This document shows, piece after piece, positions 14,001 to 26,000 of a DNA stretch of 64,000 nt (the stretch's first letter is position 1; every line of letters begins with the position of its first letter). Source of the DNA: Aquila chrysaetos chrysaetos (taxonomy: Eukaryota; Chordata; Aves; Accipitriformes; Accipitridae). Below the pieces are notes generated by a model that saw nothing but the letters and a program-made list of their open reading frames with translations, did not search any database and had not been told where the DNA came from. The position numbers and the translations under genes were made by a program. The stretch lies in assembly GCF_900496995.4 (NCBI RefSeq), contig NC_044008.1, forward strand, positions 7,635,276 through 7,699,275. The letters are read 5' to 3'.

Positions 14001-17000
14001 ATTTGAGGGCCAGAGAGGCTCTGAGCTCAGCTTTGCTTCATTAAGGGCAAGGACCAGACTCATCCTGGGTCAGTTTTGTCACATCAGAACTTAAGTTCTG
14101 GACACTTGAAGTCTAAGAGCTTAAAAAGAAAGCCTGCAGGTCGTAGGGGAAGGGCCCCAGCCTCCCCACCTATGCATTCATGAAATTCTTGGGCATTTGC
14201 AACTACAGAGCCCTGGGTGGGAGAAGGGCACCTCTGCATGCAGACAATAGCTCCAGTTAAGAATATTTAAAGTGCCCAACAGGAGTGAGTGGAGAAAAAC
14301 AAAACCAAGAATGCTTTGCCCTTCTTTGGTGCTTCCCAATACATGAGCAGGACCGAGTTCCTTCCATAAGACAATCCTGGTCATTTATTTTTCCTGGAAG
14401 ACTTTGTGAAAGAATGAAAAACCAGTGGGATGACATAACAAATACCAAATGAAAACTGAATAAATGGGAGAAGAGATATTTAACTATCCCTGTTGCTTCA
14501 ACTGAGAAGTAAGGAAACACCCAATTCAATTCTCTGCTCCTCCAAAGATACTTTGAACAAAAGAAAATCCTGGATTAAAATTTCTACGGTAAAAGCAGAA
14601 ACTTCCTCCTACCAAAATTAAAAGAAAAGAAAACAAAGCCACAAAACCAGGAAAAAAACCCAACAAAACAGAAAACATGCGCTACATATTCCACACTTTG
14701 GGAAGCACATAACATGACAAAATTAAAAAATAAAAATTGAAATTGAAGCATACAAAAATGAAGAGCTTTTCCTTTTTTATTCTATTTCGAATTTTTTTAA
14801 CGTTATTACAGTCAAGCCCTCAAGAGTTCTCTAGGCATAGAAGATAAGAAGGAACAAATCCAATATATTTCCCTTTAAAACATCCTCTAACTCACTGGGT
14901 TGTTACTTGCAGCACTCACATGAGTCATAATCATCTCCAGCAACATTTGTGTTTTTGCTGTATAATTACAAGAGGGCGTTTGATTTTAATTTGCTTGCTT
15001 CACAAACACTGAACAGCAGAAAGATGGGGCAGAAGGAAGGGATAAAGCAGCTGTGTCACATTTCCCCATGGCAGTGAAATGAAATTAAGTATGGAATTGG
15101 AAAACCCCATAACCTCCCCTCCGTCCCCGCAACACACACACCTCTTCTTACCTGTTCTGTTCAGTCGTGCCATATTCATCATTGCTTCCTGGTATGCTAG
15201 TTCTACATCTTCTTGCGTCACCACTAGTTTGATTTTATTCCACTTTTCTGGCTAATGGATGAAATAAAGAGGATTCTTTTAGACTTTCAGCTGTATATTT
15301 TAAAGCACACCCTTACCACTTGAAAAAAAAAAATCCTTCATCCAAACTGTATTACTTTTTTTTTTTTTTTTTTTTTTTTTTACACTCAGTTAAAGAGGGG
15401 CCAAAGGTTCAACAGTCAGAGTTGTGTGTCTTACTCTGCTGTACCTAGGGGAAGTTCATTTAAAGATCTATTAGGCACTAAGCACTTCCAATCTTGCTTT
15501 CAGCAGCGAGGTGGAGTGGAATAACCTGCCCTAGGGCAAAGAACTCCTTCAAGGCAACTCTCTGGCTTGAGCTCCGGAGCCAAATGAAAAGAACTTTGTT
15601 GCTGGATGTTGAGATTTGTAATCTCTGGCTTCTTGTTTTTTTAAGAGAAAATTCTTGATTTCACATCTGGACACTTTGATCAAGAAAGGCCACTGATATC
15701 CACAAGTCCAGATCTGAGGAACGTATGTAAGGCAGGATGTAATCACTCTAGTGAGTTAGGATTAAGGCAGTTTCATAACAGTTCCTTTACAGTTTAATAC
15801 TAGCATCTCCTTCCACCCATTCTCCAGTGTCTTGTATGGACTCATGCCTCCATCACATTCTAAGCAATGCTTGTCATCCCAAAACGGTCTCAGAACAATT
15901 CAGGAAGTGGTACCTTTATAAAGGGCAATTGTTTCATTAAAAGCTGAAGTAATTCCAGATCCAGAATGAAACAAAGCAACCATTTAGCTGTTAAGAGCAA
16001 CACTACAAACTGGTTTAATTTTCTTCTTTTTTGCAAGGAAATAAAATTACAGAGAACTGAAAGTTAACAAAATTAGGATTTTTGAAGCCACAAAGCCTAC
16101 ACTGCCATTCTGTAGAATAAATGCATAGAACAAACTTCTTACTAAACCAAAGGTGCAAAAACTACTAAGAACTGGTATATGATGCAGCACTGGGGAAGGT
16201 TCTTGTCAAAGAATGAGCGCTGACTCTGAGGGGTGTAAGAGAGAATCCAGAAACGGCAACAGGGGGAAAGACTGGTCAGCCAAAACAAACAATTTGTTAA
16301 AGAGCAAGGAAGTATAGCAGTAAGATCAGAGCTTCTGAAATTAGGTTGAACTGGGTCTGACCAATTAAGTAAGAGAGAGAGTATGTAAAAAAAAAAAAAA
16401 AAAAAAAGAAAGGCTATTGGAGCTACTGGAGAGGGGACAGAATAGTGATTATTCTTACTGTGGGTATGAATGAAAAACCTGAACAGTCATTCTGCCTTAG
16501 CGTTCAAAAACACAGTTCTGAGGCTGATCATGTGATGGAAACTGGTCAGACGATGGGAATGGAAATCACAAATGAGGTGGAAGCAGAACTCAAGGATGAG
16601 GATCGAAGAGCCACAAACACAGGTAGGATACAAATTAGATGCAAATTCCTCTCCACTATAGCAATCAGGTACTGGGGTTAGTAGACAGGAAACAAAGGCA
16701 GAAAAGCTCACAAAAATCCCCGAACAACTTTTAAAAGCAAGCTTAGATTTCCAAATGGGAAGGGTCTGTAGACAACAGCAAGGGCTAGAAAACCCCTTCT
16801 GAAGGGGCACATCACAGCAATCCCTTTTGTGCCTTTCAGGTGAAAGAGGAAAAGGCAAAGGGATGCCAGTTCCTAGCTGTGGACCAGCCTAATCAGTTCA
16901 CATCATCAGCCTGGCAGCCAAAGCCACATCAAACAGCTTTTATCACACCTAGCACATCCCTGACCTGGTCCCCTGGGGCCCCGATGGGGCCCAGCTCCCT

Positions 17001-20000
17001 GCAGACTCTTTGCAGTCTCTTCCTTTGCACCCTATGGCAGCTGCTGCCAGCAACACAGCTGGGGCTTGGCTGCACAACGATGCTGGCAGCAACCAAGCAA
17101 GGAGGACAAATTTTGCCTCCATTTGCATTTTCCTTTCACTTGTCACCAGGAACTCATTTGCTACAGCTCTGTTTAAATAACTCAGCTTTTAGGTTGGATT
17201 TTTTTTTTTTTAATTTGCGTTGCAGCCACATATCTCTACACTCCAGTTTTCCTTTCTTGCCTACGCATAAACTTGCTGTACTATGTACCTTCTCCCACAT
17301 ACTTCTCAATACAAAGTCAAATTCCCTACCGAAATTTGATTTATGGGTGGATTTGTGATGGGTAATTCTAGTTTCACTTTCCCTACTGTTTCACAAAACA
17401 AAGCTAAGAAAAGACAGCACAGCTACTCAGAAATTTTCCTAACACAATCAAAGATATATGCTGTTTACACATAATAGGAGGATTGATTTCCTTGCTGTCC
17501 TCATTTTTCAGACCAGAAAGTGTTTCTGGTTGACAGTCAAGGAAATTAGAAGTACTTGAAATATGTGGAAATTCAGAATATCCTTAATTTGCAAGTCTGT
17601 CTGTCAGTACAATAATAGATATGTTAAGAAGTAAGATTATGGCCAGAAAACGTACTATAAAATTGGTGTCTTGTTGTTTCACATCATTTTCATATCAAGA
17701 TTATCTGAGGCCCTGATCCTTATATCTGATTGGAAAACACAGGATTCTGCAGAGGTCAAAATTGCTAGGCCAGACTCTATGAAGAAGGAGAAAAATTTTT
17801 TTTTTTTTGTTGCTCACGCTTCAGACTCCAATGAAGGTTTAAGCTGGTTCTCTCCCACTTTTGCTAGCACAAGCTTTGTAATTAGAATTCATCTGACAAT
17901 GTAGTGGCCAACAGCCAAAACAATGTAGATTCCAGCTCAATCCTCTGCCAGTCTATTGGCTCAGTAGTCCCAAAAGTAGAAAAGATGCATCTTTTAAAAG
18001 TGTAAACTGAGCAGTTATAATTCTGAAGACACGTACTGGGAGCCAGACAACATAAGCAGATGCCAATTTTGCAGTCACTTTTCAGTTCAGTAGTTACATT
18101 TTTGCCTGAAGTAACAGATGGAAGTATGTCTACATACATAATGCTGCTAGAAATATTCTTATTGAATGCACAGGGTAATACATGTGAAACGTAGATATAT
18201 TTCCATGTACACAAGCAGAAAGCCCATGAACACAGACAACAATCTTGGCCTAATTGCCATCAATAAGCTTTTGCCAATTACTTTGGCAGGTGGAGTAGGG
18301 CATAATTTTACCCAGGGTGCTAGTCTGTTGTTCAGTTAGTAAACAGCTTTGTTGATTACAGCAATGCCTGAGAACTAACTAAGAATTAGATGCAATTAAG
18401 ATGGGCTCACTAAGCACAAAATAGTAAACTGTCTCAATTCCAAAAGAGTTTTGCACATAAGCAGGTAAGGCTGACACACCAAGGAGAGAGAGAGGTGGTA
18501 GATCATTCCCCACTGAGCCCTCAATGTACTTATCCTGCTCATCTTTGTCGTTTTGAGGGAATGAGGAAGGTCACCTTTAACTTACACCCCTCTTCCCTAT
18601 TTCTTTTTTTGCAGTGTACTCACAATATCTAGCCACTGGTGGACAGCTACAGCCACTTGTGTTCCCAAGGGTTTAGTTAATACAAGCACATCTCCTGGCA
18701 CTGCATTGTCTGGCCTGAAAACAAAGAATTCTTATATTAGTTATATAGTGAGATTCACACACGTTATTAAGAATAAGTGCTGATAATTACGTTTTCACAG
18801 ACCCATGTATCTTATTGCACAGTTAAAAAACTGACTAATTGCAGAACTACCCTCTGGGATTCATTGCCATGGGATATTATTGAGCAAAAAGCTGCAAACT
18901 TATTTAAAAGTACCAATCCTTCTTTCTTGGAATATAACAATGCTTGCAGTCAGACACACACAGAATTACATCTTTTCTTTCAATTTACTGGAGACGTAAG
19001 ATAGGACAGAGAAAAAAATTCACCTTTATTACTTCAGGGCATAAGACAACCATCGCTACGATCACAAACAAATTCATTTGTATAGTCTAACATGCCACAG
19101 TGGGACACTCAAAATCAGCTATTGTTAAATGGACAGAATACTGTAAACACAGCAATTCTGTAGTTCTCTACAGCCATTAATAGGGTAACTGGGAGATGGT
19201 TTAAAATGTATTTATAAATATGACAGAAATTTATGTCCCAAAACAGTCTTCAATACTTCAATACTTCAAAATCTTCAAAAGGTTAGAAGCTTAACTCTCC
19301 TTTCAAAAGGTGAATAGGATTAAAAGATACTGGGGGGTGGGGAGAAGTAGAAGGACATCCTGTTTAAAAACCCAAGTATGTACAGAAGAGATGTGGCATC
19401 TGTTGAGTGCTAAGGACAAATGCAAGCAAGAGAAGGTACTGCTTTATTCATCAGGAGACAGATCACAAGATAACAACATGGTATTTAAAGGATTTTTTAC
19501 TGTATCCCTTCAGACCAGTGCCTTTGATTGTTTACCGATTTAACTTACATTATAAATTCATTAGGCTGACAGACTGTCGTGGCCACTCCTCCTAAAACAA
19601 TCCAGGGATTTAACACTGTTTGGCCACCAGTAACAGATGTTCCTGCCTCTTCTGCTGCATCTTTGAAACCCTGGATAATTAGAGGCATCACTTTGTCTCT
19701 TTCCTAGAGATCAAAACAGAAGTCAGAGTTCCATACACAGCAGTGCTAGTCATTTCAAGACTGGTCCAGGGTTTTAACCACTCAAGCCAAATGCCCTCAT
19801 GGCAAATAGTTCATGACAAAAGCCAGCCTTAGGAAGAGGTTAGCCTCCGGAAAATTGCATGTTATCCCATAGAGCTATGGTTTTACAGCTCTTTCTAAAA
19901 GAGGTGAAGAGACATTCTTACGCTGAAGAAACATTCTTCAAAAGGTCATATGAAAGTAAAGAAATCAGAGTTCTGGAAATTCATAAAAACTACCCTGCTG

Positions 20001-23000
20001 TTGTAATCAGGTACAGCCACAGCAGTGCGATGCAATAAGGCAAAGTTAAATCAAACTGCATTTGGCCTCCATTAATCTGCAAAGTTTCAACTTACTTCCT
20101 TCTAAGAAAAAACATCCCTTTTTTGCTACAGCAAAACAAACATACATGCTGGTCACTTTCACAAAAAAAAAACCCCAAAACCCAAAACAACGAAAAAGAA
20201 AAAAAGAAAAAGAAAAGCAATCTATTTCAGTTTCTTCTGCTTCAGAGAGATGTTACAAAGCTGGCATAAGCAAACCAGAAGCAACTATCCAGATTGATAC
20301 ATGAATTGGTAATCAAATGGTGCCTTGGAGCAATATTGTCCTGAATTGACAGAAGTAGGGACCCCATTTTGGTGGAGATGAAGGTATTAGCAGCAGAAGA
20401 CTACAATGCCTCCGAAAACTGAACTTTTAGCAAGTGACCTTAGAATGTTTACGAGACAAGACTCATACTATGAACTGAGACATTCAATAAAACCATCTCT
20501 TCAAAAGGGTTCAAACTTTGAGGGGAAAATACCCTAAAGGTAAATACATTCTAAGCACACTTAGCTGTTTGGGTCTTCCTTCAAAAGCAAGTACCAAAAA
20601 TCTTACCCTATCTGTCATTTTATTGCTGATTCCAAGAAGCATCAACATGTTGTCGCATTCTGTGACCCCCATGGCATAAAGGTCACTTAGGACATTGGCA
20701 CACGCTATCCGTCCCTGAAAAAGAAAGAAAAAAAAAAATCTGCAGGACTGTTTGTCAATGTTCAGACAAACACCTGCCATAAACAAAACTTCCAGCATGC
20801 GTGTGCAGTCTGAGACAGCTGCTTATTCCACAGGCCCCTGCATTAAGAAACCCAGCCAAAGATGCGGTATGATCCATTTCATGCAACGTGCCCATCCAGA
20901 AGCGCGGATACCTGTTCCCCTTACAGGTAAGGAGAGAATTCATCCCAGCTGTCTTGGTCAACATACTCTCACTGACTACATAGGAATCCCGCACTGAGTT
21001 TAGACTAGATCCCTAATTTTAGAGGCTGAAGTTAAGCTTGACAAAGTCTAGCTTTGATAACAAGCTCAGTTTATTTACTCTGATATGTTCCTATTAACTT
21101 TATTCCAGCACAAAACTGTACACACTGATGAAGACAACCACTGTATGTAATTCACAACTGCTAGGAAGCTGATCTGAAAAGCGTATATTGCTGTACCTCT
21201 TCTGTATCAGAATACGTAGGAGACGGGGACCTCGATGACAAAGCTGTTTGTTCCTCTGCACTACCCTGCAAACCATGTCTACACTCCTAAGTTTTTTAGG
21301 AGAGTACTCTTCTTCCCATAGGATAGAGTTGGGCTGCCAGCACACAGCCACATTGGGGGGCTTTTTCTGTCAGGATGTCAGCAAGAAGCTGTCTGCAGAA
21401 GACAGTGCGTGCCGGGGATTGAGGAGCTCAGGGCTCCCAGAAGCTGGCCTTGTCACCACTTCAGAGCGTGCACAGCTACTGAGGGGAGACATCTGTCCCT
21501 CGCCACTTATATGGCAAGGGAGATGTGCCTACTCTATCACTTGTTCAAATGACAGGATAAGGCTGAATTTTGCTACAGCGCATACATTTTAATTGACTTC
21601 TGTGTGTGTGAACATCTCCACGAACAAAAATTTGTCCAAGAGACCTAGTCTTCCATTGAAGATTTCTCTAAGAAGTCTTGAAGCAGACGGGACTGAGAAG
21701 GGATCACTTGGGTCACATGGGCTTAGCTACTCTAATTTTGCTAAATTAATGGATCTGAGTGAGGGTTTGTTGGGATGTGGACCCAGCACAGATGAGACAT
21801 CAAGTTTCCTGATGAAGATGCAGAACTTTGATACAGGATGTGCCCTAAGGGACAGCAAGAGAATTTTAAAATACAGGACAAATTCTGTTGTGTTACTCTG
21901 GAAGACTCCATGCATTTTATTAAAATTGTTTTAGGTTTACAGCTGCAGAACTGTAACCAACATCTGGTTTTATGATTTTAAATCTGTGCTTTTCATAAAG
22001 TTCAGAGGCAACACCACCATGATAAAAACAACAACATACTTACTTGATACAATTTGGACTACAGAAAGATGCTTTGGCTGGAAGACAAATTGGCGGGGGG
22101 CGGGGGGGGGGGGGAGATAGGAATCTAAACATATTTCCACCATCTCTAAAACTTTACAGTCTAATCACACATCCAGCATTTTTGCAAAAATTCATACTTT
22201 CAGCAGTTACCTTACTTGCTGATGACATGAAATAACACCTCCAAATCACAATTAAATATAATCCAGTTTTTCATAAATTTGAGAGCTGCCAGTGGCATCA
22301 GGGGAATCCCTTATACTTGGAACTGGAATATGTTTTAATAATTTAAATCTTAAAATATTAAGAGTGAGCTGTGTACTGCATGGTTAGATAGACATTGGCT
22401 GTTAATTTTCTAGATGTTTAAGAACACCAAAGCCTGCCATTTTCCTTTTCTGGATGGGAACTATCAAACCATTCTCCACTATCTTCAGTATTTACCAAGG
22501 AAACTGCTGGTTTATGCCCTCTTAGGAATGACAGATAAGTTTTTAAAAACACACTGACAACAGCTCTCTATTCTAGTAGTCAGAGGTCAGTCTAACAACG
22601 CTTTTGCCAACTGGCAAAACCACTACAGAAACAAATTCAGGGAGTGCAAGTCTCAAGCCTGAAGTAGCAGAGGGAACACCGATAAACACAACAGGATTCA
22701 CAAACAGGCGTCAGCCTAGCTGCGTCCTGCATGCTACCTGACTGCTTGCTTAGTGCCCCTGAAACACAAGTATCTATGTGCCGTACTAAGAACTATTTAT
22801 AAAGGCAAAGGATGATGTATCAGACACCCATCCCCAGTCTTGAGTGAAGGTTCTTTTCAAAAGAGCACCAAAAAGGTCCCTGGGATGGAGGGGGAAGGAA
22901 GTCCACTCTCAAACCAGCCAGTTTCCTGCTCCTGTACTCAAAAAGGTGTCTCCACAATGCCACAACAGAGGCCAGTACCAGTCCTATTACCAGCGGCTTG

Positions 23001-26000
23001 TACTTACTATGAAACCTATTTTCACTTGCTTGTAACTTTTCCAGTACCAAACCATTTAAGCTGAAAAGCCCTATGCTGGATACAGATTTTACAGGTGAAC
23101 ATCCTAGGGATACTTTGCACAACATGGATTGAGTGTTTTCAAGAGCAAAGCCAAAGAGAAGGTGAAAGGGGAAAAGAAGGAAGAGGTTTTTTGCATATAA
23201 CTGCAGAAATTTGTTTTAAAATAGGCAGTGACAGACAGAGAAAGCTGCTTTCTGAAGCAGGAATCTGAAGTTCAGCTGAGTGCACATACAGTTTTGCCAT
23301 TTTCTAATCCCTTATGTCACAGCACCCAGCTTGGAGTCCATTTGCACTTTTGGCTTTCCCTCCTTGCTTCCTCTCCCCCTCAACGAGGAAGAGAGATCAA
23401 ATAAGGAGCTACAGGTCGACACTGTGCACAGAGAAAAGAAGAGATTCTAAATCAGGGAACACCCTCCCAAAACCAGACTAGGATTAACTAGGTAAGGAGA
23501 CAGGGCAGAAAAGCAAGAAGTAGAGTGTGGACTGCATGCAAGTGATAACGAGAACAGAGAGTGGTAACAACAGGCATGGGTCAGGGGGCATCTAGACTAA
23601 AAACAGGGAAAGAAGCAGTTGGAGAAGCAGGGCAGCAGCAGTTTGTCTTGAACAGAGTAGTCCAGAGCACACTCCTTTATACAGCCTGGACACAAACTAA
23701 AAATTCCTGAGTCTCACCATTCCTCTGCTCTTAACAACCAACCATAAACCCCGTGGCAAACTGTATTTGACTGTCCTCCAACTGACATTGGTCTGCACAA
23801 GAAAACTGCAATCTATATTGCCTCCAGGTACTCTAGTCCCCAAGAGAGAGAGGTCCGAGTAGAGGATCCAGCAGCTCCAACCCTGCTGGATCTTCACTGC
23901 AGGTATCAGCAAGAAGGCTTGTGACAGAACACCTGTTCTCAGTTAGCTTTTAACAAGAAATACACATCTCTAAACAGATTAGGAAGTGGCAAGCCACCAC
24001 ATTAAAATGAATGCTGACAAGAATGAAAAGTGAAGGACTGAAGAGTTAGAAAACATCAAAGTTAGAGCTGCTGGTGCATGTGGATCACAGTATAGACTGT
24101 AACTACAATGCAACCACTAAAGCTGGACTAAGGCCAAATTTACATTCCACTTCTACCACACTGCCCTAAACCTCATCTGGGCACAGGCTCATCTATCCAC
24201 TCCTGCGGCATCTCAAACACTTTGTATCTCCAAACAAAACAACCCTCCCCCTTCACCACATCCTTCTCACGCTGTCCCTCACAAGTTTTTGTTATAAGGC
24301 GAGAAAAGAGAGTTTCTCAGCTGATAAACTTGAACACAGCTCTCCAACAACACTTTTTTTTCTCTGGTCCCTGACGAGTTCCCATGTAATATTAAAGCAA
24401 GCCACTTGAATTGAATTTCTCAGGAGAGGTCAACAACTCTGTACTCTAGAGGCCAGCCTGAGATCTTGGCTGCTCAGTTTGCAGAAAGCAAGCTCTTCTG
24501 GAACAGAAATCAAAGTAGCTAGGCTTGCATATGTGCACAACACCTGGTCAAGCATGCTAAAAAATAAAAATGAGTCAGTCCCAACCTCAAACTGCGCGTC
24601 CAAAACTTACCCAACAGGTCTCAGAACAAACAAGGAGCCAACAACAGCAAATAAAGCATGCAATCACATAAACAGCAGTAAAAGCATGCCTTCAAGCAAA
24701 GGAGTCACATTCAAATCACAGGAAAGATGAATTCTAGCATTTCTTAACTTTTGTTTAATGAACACCTCCTGTAGAATTCCTTACAGCTTTACTAAATCCT
24801 TTTTTAAAGTTCATTTCTTTCCCCATGACCAGTTCAAGTCAATACTGATCAGCACCACACATAACACCCCAGAGGAATCTCTACTGAGACAGACTAAATG
24901 AAATAGGGACACAGAAGGAGCGAAGTCAAAGTGCATGCAGCTTCCCACAAGTCGTTTCAACTGATCCATCTGCAAGCGGAGGTAGTATGACATGAAAACT
25001 GGTGTTCACAAAGCACTCTGAAGTTGCCAGGTGCTATTGCCAACTACTGTCATTTAGGCACTTCCAGTTCTAACATGTTACCTGGTTATTTCAGAACCTC
25101 AAAAAAGGCCAATTACAATGCAGTTCTGCTCCTAAGTGGAGTTTACTGTCTGCTGCTTCACAGACAGCTCTTTTTCCCCCTTTTTGGCTTTTCAAGCCAA
25201 ATCCCACAGAGCAACAGACGGAGGGAAATTTGAATTCAAGGTGGCAGTTCTCCCACCTTTCACCTATAGAAAGCAGCACTGCAGCATTCCTGGCTGACAT
25301 GGAAAAGATTACAGGATGAAACTACGCTTTTCCCTCTCCACCTGTATTTAGGAAAGACTCTGAATGCAGTTAATCAAACAATTAGCACTAGAAGAAATGG
25401 TCAAACTTGCCATCACATTGGTAAGTGAGAAGCACAAATCAAATCAGCAATATAGCTAACCATTAAGTTTAGCCAACTTACCATCATATAAGGATCATCC
25501 ACAATAGGATAAATGTAATCTGTCGTCTGGACCAACGACAAACCTCCATGTCTTAATGGAATAACGCAAGTGTCCATCCCAATTCCTGCAAAGACAGAAA
25601 TCCATCAGTGATGTGAGTAACTTTGTCATTAATTATCTGTTGCTTTTAACAAGAGAACTTATAAAACATGTCTGCGAAATACAACTCGCAACATTGCCTA
25701 AACAGACATGGCAAATTCCTTCCTTAGAGAAAGCTCGTAGCACAAATAAGAGGAAAACCAAGCAAAGAATGAAAGCTCCTGACTGGAACGGAACAGAACA
25801 GAACAGAAGTTTAAATGGCTGAAAGCAGGAACTAAACGACAACATTTTTTTTGCAGCATAATAATAATGCATTAAGAACATCTGTGCTTTAAAGTGAAGA
25901 GGAACTAAATAAATTGATATTGTCTAAAGCAAATAGGTTTTCCTATCACTCTGATCTCAAAAACATAGTGACAGTTGTAAAAGGACTTGGCCTCTCATAA

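Larger units (their letters stand above)
13648..20606 (-). other. SEPHS1: SEPHS1 introns 4-7
   Basis: Introns 4 (20606-19704), 5 (19548-18715), 6 (18623-15252) and 7 (15151-13648) surround exons 5-7. They hold a T26 run (15356-15381), an A20 run at about 16387-16406 and scattered A/T runs. No transposon, RNA gene or extra exon was recognised. Confidence 0.6.
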